Part shown: piece after piece, positions 47,814 to 57,237 of the stretch | Position numbering within the stretch: position 1 is the first letter of the stretch | How the letters are laid out: the number at the start of each line of letters is the position of its first letter | Source of the DNA: Pseudohongiella acticola | GTDB lineage: Bacteria > Pseudomonadota > Gammaproteobacteria > Pseudomonadales > Pseudohongiellaceae | Direction of reading: 5' to 3' | DNA: 64,000 bases | NCBI RefSeq assembly: GCF_001758195.1 | Contig: NZ_MASR01000002.1 | Coordinates: forward strand, 1-64,000 | Made by a program: the position numbers and the translations under genes | Notes under the pieces: generated by a model | Told to the model about the DNA's origin: nothing | The model's input: only the letters and a program-made list of their open reading frames with translations | Databases searched by the model: none

Positions 47814-48992
47814 ATGAAAAAACCCTCTCTGATTTCCGTGCTCATTGGCTGCGCTTTACTCTCTTTCACGAATTTGACTTCGGCTCAGGAACAGCGGCCA
47901 TTCAGGTTTTTCTTCAATGCATCAGGCCTAAACCCTTCCGCCAGCGGTGTAGCATCGGTGGACCTGGAGTTAAAACAACTGCTAGGTTCAGTTGAGTTCA
48001 TGTCCATGGAACTGGAACGTGACCGGAACAACCGATACGAAGCGGAAGAATTGATACCGCGGGAAAGCGAGTACTTCATGATTTCGGGCTATTGGGAAGC
48101 AGCTGATTCTGACTATCGGCTATATCTGCCAATCCAATTGGTCCATAACTCCACTTATCCAGGCCCTGACATCAGAGAATTGACCAAGACTGAGAGATTT
48201 GTAAACGCCAATGATGCTTTTTTTGTCTCATTGCATATGAGAGCGAGAGATGCATTCGAGGCTGGAAATACTCCACTCGCCTTGCTATTTCTGGAAAAAC
48301 TTTACGTTCATGAGCTGGTTGAGTTAAGCAATGGAAACAGTGCAGCGTTGTCTTATTTCCATACATATGAAGATTCGATAACTCGCCCGGAAAACTTGCC
48401 GTACACCCTCACAGTCTGGGATAACATCTACAACAGTTCGAAAGAAAACATCGATCTGGTAATGACATATGCCAATTTCCTGGCAAATCTGGGCAACAAA
48501 AACATCGACGGTTTACCTCTATTTGGATCCAACCTAGGGAATTATAGAAAAAACCGCCTTCACAGCCTTGCTGAACAGAATCTCAATGGATTGTTTACGA
48601 ACTATGTCAGCATTGCATACCAGCTATTCGATTCACGACAATTTACTGACTGTGTATCCATGAGCTCAAAGCTACTTGAAGAACTAACAAGAGCAGATGA
48701 CTATCATGCCACAGTAAAAGCAAATGATGACTGGCAGACTAGTTTGACGAGATACCTTCTAATCGGATCAAGCTGCCTGCATCGCGAGTTCGAACTGTCA
48801 CGCGGGATCGTTGATGGCTCGATGATGTTAGATGATCGGTTTCGAAACTTTATACAACAAGATCCAGATACGCGGAAATTTGCAGAGTTGTATGTGTCTA
48901 TCGTCGAAGCGTTCAGCCTGGACTATCTGGATGGCGTCTCAGATACTGCTAAGGACGTGAAGAAATATTACATGGCTTACACAGGAACCTGA
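47814..48992 (+). CDS. Exported protein of unknown function
   Basis: A 392-residue protein with a signal peptide (KKPSLISVLIGCALLSFTNL to TSAQ). AAGGG precedes the ATG at 47814; a GTG at 47805 is less likely. The C-terminal two-thirds look helical and repeat-like (TPR-like pattern, for example NTPLALLFLEKLYVHELVEL). Base composition is clearly more AT-rich than upstream genes, hinting at transfer. No family recognised. It may be cotranscribed with the 80-residue membrane protein one base after it. Confidence 0.65.
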   Translation: MKKPSLISVLIGCALLSFTNLTSAQEQRPFRFFFNASGLNPSASGVASVDLELKQLLGSVEFMSMELERDRNNRYEAEELIPRESEYFMISGYWEAADSDYRLYLPIQLVHNSTYPGPDIRELTKTERFVNANDAFFVSLHMRARDAFEAGNTPLALLFLEKLYVHELVELSNGNSAALSYFHTYEDSITRPENLPYTLTVWDNIYNSSKENIDLVMTYANFLANLGNKNIDGLPLFGSNLGNYRKNRLHSLAEQNLNGLFTNYVSIAYQLFDSRQFTDCVSMSSKLLEELTRADDYHATVKANDDWQTSLTRYLLIGSSCLHREFELSRGIVDGSMMLDDRFRNFIQQDPDTRKFAELYVSIVEAFSLDYLDGVSDTAKDVKKYYMAYTGT

Positions 48993-48993
48993 T

Positions 48994-49236
48994 ATGAAAT
49001 CTTCCCCAATATCATTTGTCTTCATTATGACCAATGTGATAACCGCAATACTGGCCCTGTGCATTATCGCTGTGCCAATATTCATGCATGCTTTTGACGG
49101 TACTTATCAATTACCAAACGTGATCAAGGAATGGGGTGGAGTCGTGGTTGGTTACTACTTCGGCAGCTCGTTAACTCTTTTTGTGAAGTATTTTGAGTCT
49201 GAAAGCAAATCATCAAAACCAGAGCCTGGAACTTAA
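48994..49236 (+). CDS. Small two-helix membrane protein
   Basis: An 80-residue protein with a hydrophobic helix (SFVFIMTNVITAILALCIIAV) and a second weaker one (WGGVVVGYYFGSSLTLFV), ending in a charged Ser/Lys/Glu tail. It starts 1 bp after the preceding stop, with AGGA upstream. AT-rich like its neighbour. Function unknown. Confidence 0.6.
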   Translation: MKSSPISFVFIMTNVITAILALCIIAVPIFMHAFDGTYQLPNVIKEWGGVVVGYYFGSSLTLFVKYFESESKSSKPEPGT

Positions 49237-49312
49237 GTGGTTTCACGCACACTGTGAATTTGAGCGTGGCTGGGTGGTCGACGCCGGCAGGTAACTACCA
49301 CTGTAAACCGCC

Positions 49313-50530
49313 CTACCTGGCCATTGGCTGGAACCGCCAATAGGTCAGTGATCGCCATAACCATTCCAGCGGTCCAAAACGAAAATGCCTCAGCCACATT
49401 GGCGAAACAAGAAGTTGCAGTATCCAGATGCCAAACACAATGACGATCTGCCCGCTGCGATCAATCTGCCCGAACTGCCCCAGGCCATGTCCATAAAAAA
49501 TGAAACCGCAGATAAGTGTGTGCATGATGTAATTGCTGAATGCCATACGGCCGACGGCTGCCAGACGTTGTGTCAGCCAGTTCATCCTGTTGTGCTTTAG
49601 CAGGAGTATCAGCGAGGCCATATAGGCCATACTGACCAGTATGCTGGCCCAGTAGTTGAACTGCGAGCCGAGGAACATCGACACTGGCCCCCACGCGTTG
49701 GCGAAGTTCCACTGAATGCCGATCATGATTATTGGCAACCCCAATAAAACACCAACGGCCAGAAAGCGCCAGTAAACCCTGTTGTCAGCGCGCGCAGAAA
49801 GAATGCCGAGTTTGTAAAGCGCCATACCCAACAGCATCATGCCAGCCGCGCGCCAGAATCCCCAGATCAGGTATACAAAGGTGTGCATCTCGAGTGTGAC
49901 TGGCACACGGTTTGACATCTGCTGTGACCAGCCGCCCTGGTAAGCTGCAATTTCTTCCGCCAGTTGCGCGGCCGGTGGGTTCCAGCTCGGCTGGATCGCC
50001 TCTACGAGTACTTCCTCAGGCAATGACGGTAGCGCAAATCCAGTCAACAGATAGACAATCGACGATATCGACAGAAATACGATGCCCACGATGATCAATC
50101 GTCGCGGACGCCAGTTACGCAATGGGTAAAGCGCAAACGCGCAGATAGCATAAAGAAACAGGACATCGCCATACCACAACAGATAGGCGTGGGCAGCACC
50201 AAACAGCAACAACCAGAAATTGCGTCGGTAGTGATAGCCCACCGCTGACTTGCCCTGTGCCGTGGCGCGTTCGGTAAACAGGATGATGCCCGCGCCAAAC
50301 AGCATGGAAAACAGAGCCATCTTTTTCTGGTCGGTGAACACGTGACTCAGGTACCACACCGCACCATCCACCCCTGACAGCGTCCCCCAGACAGTCGGAT
50401 TGAGGTAGGTGGCGGAAGGCATGGCAAAGATCTGTATGTTCATGACCAGTATGCCGAGCACAGCAAATCCGCGCAGCACGTCCAGAGAATTGATGCGATC
50501 GCTGGTGGGCGAAGCGAGAGGCGCAACCAT
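49313..50530 (-). CDS. DUF418 (YeiB-like) membrane protein
   Basis: A 405-residue protein with about ten hydrophobic segments. The N-terminal RINSLDVLRGFAVLGILVMNIQ and the C-terminal DUF418 region (VGRMAFSNYIMHTLIC, PLEWLWRSLTYWRFQPM) define the family, which is related to acyltransferase-3-type membrane proteins. Substrate and role are unknown. Transcribed towards the AT-rich pair at 47.8-49.2 kb. Confidence 0.88.
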   Translation of the reverse strand: MVAPLASPTSDRINSLDVLRGFAVLGILVMNIQIFAMPSATYLNPTVWGTLSGVDGAVWYLSHVFTDQKKMALFSMLFGAGIILFTERATAQGKSAVGYHYRRNFWLLLFGAAHAYLLWYGDVLFLYAICAFALYPLRNWRPRRLIIVGIVFLSISSIVYLLTGFALPSLPEEVLVEAIQPSWNPPAAQLAEEIAAYQGGWSQQMSNRVPVTLEMHTFVYLIWGFWRAAGMMLLGMALYKLGILSARADNRVYWRFLAVGVLLGLPIIMIGIQWNFANAWGPVSMFLGSQFNYWASILVSMAYMASLILLLKHNRMNWLTQRLAAVGRMAFSNYIMHTLICGFIFYGHGLGQFGQIDRSGQIVIVFGIWILQLLVSPMWLRHFRFGPLEWLWRSLTYWRFQPMAR

Positions 50531-50749
50531 AGTTAAGGTCCTGTGTGTTTATGTGCAAACAGTCGCGATAAAGACAGTAGCGATCACTGAACAGCAAGGA
50601 CGCCATAAGAATCTAAAGGTCATCAATTTAAGCCTTTAAGTCCCGGTTCCATTTATAACTCATATATCTGGACAAGTCAGCCGGTGGCGGGGCTACAGAA
50701 TGTAGGGCGTATTGGAGCTAGTGCTGAGCATTCTGTTTAGGGATAAGAA

Positions 50750-50836
50750 TGGTGCCCGGGACCGGAATCGAACCGGTACGGAGTTTCCCCCGAGGGATTT
50801 TAAGTCCCTTGCGTCTACCAATTTCGCCACCCGGGC
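50750..50836 (-). tRNA. tRNA-Leu (anticodon TAA)
   Basis: 87 nt on the minus strand including encoded CCA. Acceptor arms GCCCGGG and CCCGGGC pair fully, the discriminator is A, the T-arm contains GGTTCGATTCC, and a long class-II variable arm is present. The anticodon loop reads CTTAAAA, giving anticodon TAA, which reads UUA/UUG. Its upstream leader consists of the 125-bp repeat array. Confidence 0.96.
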
Positions 50837-51235
50837 ATGGGAGGCTGTCTATCTAGTTAGGTGCCAGCTCAGAGGCTGCCCCTTGCGGCCGTTCCCGGAC
50901 GTCCTGTCCTCCACGGCATTCGTGCATCCTGCACTTCATCTACCAATTTCGCCACCCGGGCATGGGAGGCTGTCTATCTAGTTAGGTGCCAGCTCAGAGG
51001 CTGCCCCTTGCGGCCGTTCCCGGACGTCCTGTCCTCCACGGCATTCGTGCATCCTGCACTTCATCTACCAATTTCGCCACCCGGGCATGGGAGGCTGTCT
51101 ATCTAGTTAGGTGCCAGCTCAGACGCTGCCCCTTGCGGCCGTTCCCGGACGTCCTGTCCTCCACGGCATTCGTGCATCCTGCACTTCATCTACCAATTTC
51201 GCCACCCGGGCATGGGAGGCTGTCTATCTAGTTGG
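50814..51235 (-). repeat. 125-bp tandem repeats carrying the tRNA-Leu 5' end
   Basis: Units begin (plus-strand side) at 50814, 50939, 51064 and 51189; the last is partial. Each contains the first 23 nt or so of tRNA-Leu (GCCCGGGTGGCGAAATTGG and TAGA) joined to about 100 nt of spacer. The unit at 50814 is the real tRNA start. Spacers include the dyads GTGCA-GGA-TGCAC and GGAC-AGGAC-GTCC. Copies are virtually identical (one G/C difference seen near 51124). All lie between the tRNA and its predicted promoter, so they should be transcribed in the precursor. Confidence 0.95.
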
Positions 51236-51279
51236 GTGTCGACTCGCCAATTCAGCACCAGCAGGATGGGTGCCTTTTT

Positions 51280-51326
51280 GCGAAGCTGCGCATTATATAG
51301 CAATCACTTGCCTAAACCTAGTTACG
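51280..51326 (-). promoter_or_regulatory. Stable-RNA-type promoter for tRNA-Leu
   Basis: On the minus strand TATAAT (51292-51297) is followed by GCGC, the GC-rich discriminator of stringently controlled tRNA promoters. The -35 is weak. A 47-bp block here is about 80% identical to 57527-57573, which lies upstream of the tRNA-Cys fragment. Start would fall near 51285, about 450 nt before mature tRNA-Leu. Confidence 0.6.
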
Positions 51327-51373
51327 AACCGGCACACGGGACCACTGCCCCGGCTCGCGCGACCACAACAGCA

Positions 51374-51642
51374 TCAATCCGCAAGAACCTCCTGATCCGA
51401 CTGGTTGACGTCCTCATTGGGGGGGGCCAGCCAGGCGTCCAGAGTGGATTGATCGTCAGGCAGCATCAGAGGTATGGATTTGGGGTGGATTGCCTGCAGC
51501 CAGCGTTGGTTGTCGGGCGATGGCGGGTTCGGGGTATTGCGCAAGTCAAGATAAAACAAACGTCCGGATACAGGGTGACGCCCAGATACTGCAGCAGCGT
51601 CATGACTTCGGGACTGTCAATTACGTTGAAGCGGCCGCACAT
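51374..51642 (-). pseudogene. Decayed SRAP (YedK/HMCES-type) gene
   Basis: Minus-strand remnants of an SOS-response-associated peptidase. At 51642 the exact catalytic N-terminus MCGRFNVIDSPEVMTLLQYL (Cys2 forms DNA-protein crosslinks at abasic sites) is present. After about 30 codons the frame breaks, and a second frame carries the family C-terminus (RWLQAIHPKSIPLML to LDAWLAP). The middle, including the catalytic Glu/His region, is deleted: about 85 of some 220 residues remain. Confidence 0.8.
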
Positions 51643-51758
51643 GGGCTCCTCCGGGATGGGTGACATGCTCTGGTTCCGCTGTCGCTGGACAATCAGCGGG
51701 ACCGGCGCTACCTTTGGACTTTGAATCGTATTAGCAAACGCCAGAGAAACGCGAAACA

Positions 51759-53204
51759 ATGACAACTCCTCCGCCCGATGGCCTGATTGTCGTCGCCAAG
51801 GCAGACTGCCCGACCTGTCGCCTGGTCGAACCGCTGCTGACTGAGCTGGCCGATGCCGGCCCGCTGCAGGTGTATGTGCAGGATGACAGCGACTATGCCG
51901 CTGCCCTGCCGGACACGCGCTACGATGACACCCTGGAACACTCCTGGCGGCTGGAGACCGAATTTGTGCCGACACTGATCCGAATGGAGCAGGGCCGGGA
52001 GGTGTCACGTACCTACGGCTGGGACAAGGCAGAGTGGCGCGCCATCAGTGGCCTGAGTGGACTGGGCGAGGCGCTGCCGGTGATGCGGCCCGGATGCGGC
52101 TCCAAAACCCTGGAGCCCGGCATTGCCGAGCGACTGGAACTGGCCTTCGGCGATGTGCAGCTGAAGTCGCGAGGAATCGACGTCAGCGCCGAAGATGATG
52201 CCATCGAGGCCTGTTATGCCCGCGGCTGGAGCGATGGCCTGCCGGTGGTGCCGCCGACGCCGGTGCGGGTGCTGCGCATGCTCAAGGGTACGACCCGCGA
52301 TCCGCAAGAAGTGGTCGGCCTGATGCCGCCGGATCTGGTGTCCTGCACCGTCGAGAAGGTCGCCATCAATGCGGTCATGGCGGGCTGCAAACCGGAGTAT
52401 ATGCCGGTGCTGCTGGCCGCGCTGGAAGCATCATTAGAAGACGACTTCGGTCTACATGGACTGATCTGTACCACCATGTTTGGCAGCCCGTTGATCATGG
52501 TCAATGGCCCCATTGCCAAAGCCATCGGCATGAATTCCGGCAACAATGCCCTGGGTCAGGGCAACCGCGCCAATGCCACCATCGGGCGGGCCCTGCAACT
52601 GATCATCCGTAATGTTGGCGGTGGGCGTCCGGGCGAGATTGACCGGGCGGCGCTGGGCAACCCGGGCAAATATACCTTCTGCTTTGCCGAAGCCGAAGAC
52701 AGTGACTGGCTGCCGTTGGCGCAGGAACGCGGCATTGCTGACGGCCGTTCTGCCGTGACCGTGTTTCCCGGCGAAGGTGTGCAGGGCATTATTGACCAAA
52801 AATCCCGCGACCCGGAGTCGCTGGCCCGTTCCATGGCAGAGTCGCTGCGCGCTGTGGATAACGTCAAGCTGGCCATGGCCGGTGATGCCGTACTGGTGGT
52901 CTCCCCCGAGCATGCACGCATATTTATCGAAGCGGGTTGGTCCAAGCAGCGTTTGCGCGAGACCCTGGAGCAGTTGCTGATGGCGCCCGGCGAGTCACTG
53001 CTGGCCGGTGCCGGGGGCATTGCCGAAGGTATTCCGACACGTTTCAAAGACAAGCAGGTGCCCAAATTCCGGCCGGGCGGTCTGCTGATCGTCCGCGCCG
53101 GTGGCACTGCCGGGCTGTTTTCTGCGATTATCGCTGGCTGGGCCGCATCCGGCCCGGTTGGTTCTGCACCTGTGACACGCGAAATCAAACAAGAGGCTAC
53201 ATGA
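51759..53204 (+). CDS. Thioredoxin-like partner protein of the UGSC selenoprotein
   Basis: A 481-residue protein. The N-terminal 95 residues look like a thioredoxin fold with a C17PTC20 redox motif (VVAKADCPTCRLVEPLLTEL). The long second part (about 130-475) has several conserved-looking stretches (GWSDGLPVVPPTPVRV, GSPLIMVNGPIAKAIGMNSG, GNRANATIGRALQLIIRNVGGG) that I associate with UGSC-linked proteins but cannot assign a reaction. It is first in the operon; its TGA overlaps an ATG of the selenoprotein frame. A dithiol that reduces or recycles the selenoprotein is the natural inference. Confidence 0.65.
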   Translation: MTTPPPDGLIVVAKADCPTCRLVEPLLTELADAGPLQVYVQDDSDYAAALPDTRYDDTLEHSWRLETEFVPTLIRMEQGREVSRTYGWDKAEWRAISGLSGLGEALPVMRPGCGSKTLEPGIAERLELAFGDVQLKSRGIDVSAEDDAIEACYARGWSDGLPVVPPTPVRVLRMLKGTTRDPQEVVGLMPPDLVSCTVEKVAINAVMAGCKPEYMPVLLAALEASLEDDFGLHGLICTTMFGSPLIMVNGPIAKAIGMNSGNNALGQGNRANATIGRALQLIIRNVGGGRPGEIDRAALGNPGKYTFCFAEAEDSDWLPLAQERGIADGRSAVTVFPGEGVQGIIDQKSRDPESLARSMAESLRAVDNVKLAMAGDAVLVVSPEHARIFIEAGWSKQRLRETLEQLLMAPGESLLAGAGGIAEGIPTRFKDKQVPKFRPGGLLIVRAGGTAGLFSAIIAGWAASGPVGSAPVTREIKQEAT

Positions 53205-53215
53205 GAGGTCATAAT

Positions 53216-53773
53216 ATGAACGATAGTATTCTGCTGGACCCGACGGCGGAAACCGCCCCGGCGCAGCGGGCACGACTGGCCAGGCCCGGCAGCCTGGATG
53301 GCAAGGTGGTCGGCCTGCTGGATATCTCCAAGCCGCGCGGCAATGTGTTCCTGGATCGTATTGAGGAGCAGCTGGCGGCACTGGGCATCACCGTCAACCG
53401 CTACAGCAAACCGACCTTCACCCGCCCTGCCCCCACTGCCCTGAAACAGCAGATGGCGGCAGAAGTGGATGTGCTGGTGGAAGGACTGGCTGACTGAGGA
53501 TCGTGTACGTCGTGCTGTATGCATGACATAGCCGATCTGGAGTCACGACAGATTCCGGGAGTTGGAGTTGCCTCTAGCGAGTTTATTGATGCGGCGGCAG
53601 CACAGTCCAGAACGCTGGGTTTCGACCCGGCGATGGTTTTTGTGCCGCACCCGATCCAGAACCGCACTGATGCGGAAATGTGTACCCTGGCCGACGAGGC
53701 TTTGGGGGATATTCTGCGGCTGCTCGGTCACGATCAGGGCGTTGCCGCTCAGCCGCCAGAAGACGACACCTGA
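53216..53773 (+). CDS. UGSC-family selenoprotein with in-frame UGA (Sec94)
   Basis: 185 residues when the TGA at 53495-53497 is read as selenocysteine. The decoded motif is D-U94-G-S-C-T-S-C-C-M-H-D, the hallmark of the UGSC (seleno)protein family. Both sides of the UGA belong to one domain: LDGKVVGLLDISKPRGNVFL before, and IPGVGVASSEFIDAA and VFVPHPIQN after. The gene lies directly upstream of selA, selB and selC. I prefer the ATG at 53216 (AGAGG 7 nt upstream); the ATG at 53201 overlaps the previous stop. The true stop is TGA at 53771. A bSECIS hairpin is expected just after the UGA. Function is unknown, probably redox. Confidence 0.92.
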
Positions 53774-53809
53774 CGCCTGCAACGCCACAGCGATACCGGG
53801 GCGTATGTT

Positions 53810-55213
53810 GTGAGCAGTACTCACGGCGGGCGCCCGCCGGCGGTCGACAAGGCACTGGCCTGGCCGGGCGTGCAGGCACTGATTGATTGCCATGGCCGCA
53901 ACCTGGTGCTGGACGCACTGCGCGCCGGGTTGCAACAGTGGCGCGAGGGTCACATCGGCGATGAACAGACCCTGGTCGCCGAGGTACAGGCCAGCATTGA
54001 ACAGGTGCTGGCGCCCGCTTTTAAACCGGTCTTTAACCTGACCGGCACCGTCATTCACACCAATCTGGGACGTGCGCCCCTGCCACCGGAAGCCATCAAC
54101 GCCATCGCCGCGGTGGCCAGTGGCGCCAGTAACCTGGAGTATGACCTGCACAGCGGCCAGCGTGGCGACCGCGATGCCCATGTCGAGGACTGGATCTGCC
54201 GGCTGACCGGCGCTGAAGCCGCGACGGTGGTCAACAACAATGCTGCAGCGGTGCTGCTGGTCCTTAATGCCCTGGCGCTGCGCCGGGAAGTGATTGTCTC
54301 GCGCGGTGAATTGATTGAAATTGGCGGCTCCTTCCGCCTGCCGGATATCATGGCACGTGCTGGCTGCAAACTGCATGAAGTCGGCAGCACCAATCGCACC
54401 CATGGCCATGATTACGCCGATGCCATCAGCTCGCGCACGGCGCTGCTGCTCAAGGCGCATACCAGCAACTATGTGGTGCAGGGGTTCACCCGCAGCCTCA
54501 GTGAAGCCGAGCTGGCAACCATCGCACATCAACATGACCTGCCGCTGGTGGTCGATCTGGGCAGCGGCTCGCTTATTGATATGCAGCGCCTGGGTTTGCC
54601 GTTTGAACCGGTGGTGCGTGAGGTCCTGGCCCAGGGCGTTGACGTGGTGACCTTCAGTGGCGACAAATTATTGGGTGGACCGCAGGCCGGTATTATTGCC
54701 GGACGCGCAGACCTCATTTCGCGAATTCGAAAAAGCCCGTTAAAACGCGCACTGCGCTGCGACAAACTGACACTGGCCGCGCTGTCCGCGGTGCTGCGCC
54801 TGTATGCCAACCCGGACACGTTGGCTCAGCGCATCCCCGCCCTGCGTCTGCTGAGCCGATCGCAAACAGATATCGAGCAGACTGTCGCGGCACTGCTGAC
54901 GCCATTAACAAGCTGGGCTGGCGACCCTATTGCTGTTGATGCCTGCGAGGTACTCAGTCAGATTGGGTCCGGCTCGCAGCCGCTGGACCGGCTGCCCAGT
55001 GCCGCACTGCGCCTGCGCAGCCAACACACCAATAAACGCGCCCGCAGTCGGCAATTACGCGAACTGGCCAGACAATTGCGACAACTGCCGGTGCCGGTGA
55101 TTGGCCGTATTGCCGATGACAGCCTGCTATTGGATTGCCGTTGTGTCGAGGAGCCGCAAGCCCTGGCAACGCAGTGGCTGAATCATCGTTTTAATGCGGA
55201 GCCGCTGGCGTGA
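53810..55213 (+). CDS. selA: L-seryl-tRNA(Sec) selenium transferase
   Basis: A 467-residue PLP enzyme converting Ser-tRNA(Sec) to Sec-tRNA(Sec) with selenophosphate. Diagnostic stretches are [42 protein letters not shown], and the PLP lysine in [13 protein letters not shown] (Lys286). The GTG start lies 36 bp after the selenoprotein stop. The stop overlaps the selB GTG (GTGA), so selA and selB are coupled. selD is not in the window. Confidence 0.96.
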   Translation: MSSTHGGRPPAVDKALAWPGVQALIDCHGRNLVLDALRAGLQQWREGHIGDEQTLVAEVQASIEQVLAPAFKPVFNLTGTVIHTNLGRAPLPPEAINAIAAVASGASNLEYDLHSGQRGDRDAHVEDWICRLTGAEAATVVNNNAAAVLLVLNALALRREVIVSRGELIEIGGSFRLPDIMARAGCKLHEVGSTNRTHGHDYADAISSRTALLLKAHTSNYVVQGFTRSLSEAELATIAHQHDLPLVVDLGSGSLIDMQRLGLPFEPVVREVLAQGVDVVTFSGDKLLGGPQAGIIAGRADLISRIRKSPLKRALRCDKLTLAALSAVLRLYANPDTLAQRIPALRLLSRSQTDIEQTVAALLTPLTSWAGDPIAVDACEVLSQIGSGSQPLDRLPSAALRLRSQHTNKRARSRQLRELARQLRQLPVPVIGRIADDSLLLDCRCVEEPQALATQWLNHRFNAEPLA

Positions 55214-57213
55214 TCATTGCCACCGCCGGGCATGTGGACCATGGCAAGACCACGCTGATCAAGGCGCTGACCGGCAAAAACACGGATCAGCTTGCCGAGG
55301 AGCAACGCCGCGGCCTCACCATCGATCTGGGTTTCGCCTGGCGGCATGACAGCGAAGCTGGCACGCTCGGATTCGTGGACGTGCCAGGTCATGCGCGGTT
55401 CATTCGCACCATGCTGGCCGGTCTGGCGGGCGTGGATGCAGCGCTGCTAGTGATCGCTGCGGACACCGGTCCGATGCCACAAACCCGTGAACATCTGGCG
55501 TTGCTGGAACTGCTGGGTATTCACCGTGGCATTGTGGTGATGACTGCGATGGATCGGGCCGATGCCGGGCAGCAGGCTGATTGCCGGGCAGCTATTCGAT
55601 CATTGCTGCAACACAGTTCGCTGGCCGGCTCACCGCTGATTGCCGTGGACTCAATCAGCGGTCAGGGACTGGACGAGTTGCTGGCCGCGATCCGTACACT
55701 GGCTGCGAATACGCCAGCCCGCCGTGTTGAAGGCCATGCCCGCTTTCTGATTGATCGACGCTTTACCGTACCCGGTGCGGGTTGTGTGGTAACCGGCACT
55801 TTGTTGAACGGTCGCCTGAGCGTGGCGCAGCAGACACCACTGCAATTGGCACCTGTGAACAGCAGCGTGCGGTTGCGTGGCATCCAGATTGACGGCCAGG
55901 CAGCGACCGGGATTGTCAGTGGCCAGCGCGCTGCCCTGAACCTGACCGGGGAGTTGGACAACGAGCATCCGCAGCGTGGCGACTGGCTGCTGGCAGCGGA
56001 GCCTGATCACAACAATCGGCCCCTTATCAGTCAGCGCCTGGATGTCCATCTGCGCATACTGCCTGAAAAAATTATCCATCGTGGCACCTTACAGATACTG
56101 ACCGGCGCCACTGCCGTCAGCGGCCGCCTGGTGTGGCTGGAAGCGCCTGCGGCAGGTAAAGCTCCTGCAGCGGGTAAAGCGCCTGCGGCAGATAAAGAGC
56201 CTGCGGCAGATAAAGCGCCTGCGGCAGATAAAGAGCCAGCGGCGGGTTTGGCACAACTACTTTTGGACAAACCCGTGCATGTCATGGCCGGCGACGCCGT
56301 CATTGTGCGGGAACCGGCGGCCAATATCACCCTGGGCGGCGGCCGGGTGCTGGACCCCCAGGGACGTCAGCGTGGTCGCAGCAGACCCGAAGCGCTGGCG
56401 CGACTGAGTGAGCTGAGCACGGTGAGTTCTGCTACCGTTGCGCTGGCGGTGGAGCTGAACCATCAGCAGGAAATTGATCTGACGGCCTTCGCCGGACGCT
56501 GGAACCTGACGGCGCCGGAACTGGATGAGCTGCTGACGCAACACTCGGTGGTCAGGCTGGGACAACAGGGGCTGAGTCACGCGCACTATGCCGCCGCCCA
56601 GGCGATCATCCTGCAATGTGTGCAACAGGCTCATGATGAGCATCCCGAACAATTGGGCATCCATCCGCAGTTGCTGCTGCGCGCCGCAGCGACAGGACTT
56701 TCCCGGCAGACAGCTAAACGGCTGGTCGACCAGCTGGTTTCGGAACATCGCCTGCACCGACATGGCGTGGTGCTCGCCCTGCCCGATCATCAGGCAGTGC
56801 TGCCGGCTCAAGATGAAGCGCTGTATCTTCGAGTGCGCGAGGCACTGGCCAATGCCGGATTGCGTCCACCGATTGTCGGTGAACTGGGTGCATTACTGGG
56901 ACTTGAACGTGACGCCATGCTGGCCTTCATGCACCGCCTGCAGGGCTGGGGCTATGTGCTGCCGGTGGCGCCCAACCGGTTCTATCTGCCCAAGCAACTG
57001 GATGATCTGGCCGCGGTGGCACAGGCGTTGTGTGAAGAAGGCACCGACGGCGGGTTTTCGGCAGCGGACTACCGGGATCGCTCGGACATTGGCCGAAATC
57101 TGACCATCAGGGTGCTGGAGTATCTGGACCGCGTCGGCATTACCGTGTACCGGAACGAGCGGCGCTATATGCGTGTGGGCTGGCGATGCACGGTCGCCGA
57201 CAAAAACAGGTAA
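55210..57213 (+). CDS. selB: Selenocysteine-specific elongation factor
   Basis: A 667-residue GTPase that brings Sec-tRNA(Sec) to UGA codons by binding the SECIS hairpin. G1 is [17 protein letters not shown], the switch region [11 protein letters not shown]3 DVPGHARF and G4 TAMDRAD. Domains II-III follow to about 310. Residues 312-346 are a repeated Ala/Pro/Lys insert not seen in typical SelB. C-terminal winged-helix domains (about 395-667) recognise SECIS RNA. It starts with GTG overlapping selA and ends 24 bp before tRNA-Sec. Confidence 0.95.
   Translation: MIIATAGHVDHGKTTLIKALTGKNTDQLAEEQRRGLTIDLGFAWRHDSEAGTLGFVDVPGHARFIRTMLAGLAGVDAALLVIAADTGPMPQTREHLALLELLGIHRGIVVMTAMDRADAGQQADCRAAIRSLLQHSSLAGSPLIAVDSISGQGLDELLAAIRTLAANTPARRVEGHARFLIDRRFTVPGAGCVVTGTLLNGRLSVAQQTPLQLAPVNSSVRLRGIQIDGQAATGIVSGQRAALNLTGELDNEHPQRGDWLLAAEPDHNNRPLISQRLDVHLRILPEKIIHRGTLQILTGATAVSGRLVWLEAPAAGKAPAAGKAPAADKEPAADKAPAADKEPAAGLAQLLLDKPVHVMAGDAVIVREPAANITLGGGRVLDPQGRQRGRSRPEALARLSELSTVSSATVALAVELNHQQEIDLTAFAGRWNLTAPELDELLTQHSVVRLGQQGLSHAHYAAAQAIILQCVQQAHDEHPEQLGIHPQLLLRAAATGLSRQTAKRLVDQLVSEHRLHRHGVVLALPDHQAVLPAQDEALYLRVREALANAGLRPPIVGELGALLGLERDAMLAFMHRLQGWGYVLPVAPNRFYLPKQLDDLAAVAQALCEEGTDGGFSAADYRDRSDIGRNLTIRVLEYLDRVGITVYRNERRYMRVGWRCTVADKNR
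56143..56247 (+). repeat. Six in-frame 18-bp repeats inside selB
   Basis: Near-identical 18-bp units begin at 56143, 56161, 56179, 56197, 56215 and 56233 (the last partial), consensus GCGCCTGCGGCAGATAAA. They encode a hexapeptide (A/E)PAA(G/D)K, adding a flexible linker between domain III and the winged-helix part. Confidence 0.94.
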
Positions 57214-57237
57214 ACTGCCTGGTGCACGACAGATCAT

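Noticed and set aside
50814-51235. CRISPR array
   Set aside because: The repeat period includes no unique spacers; units are nearly identical over all 125 bp and contain tRNA sequence.
50712-51395. Several plus-strand frames of 80-94 codons over the tRNA-Leu repeats
   Set aside because: They arise because a 125-bp period cycles through frames; they repeat the same peptide and include antisense tRNA sequence.
53495-53497. Nonsense mutation making the UGSC gene a pseudogene
   Set aside because: The UGA falls exactly at the family's Sec position, the frame is intact on both sides, and selA/selB/selC follow.
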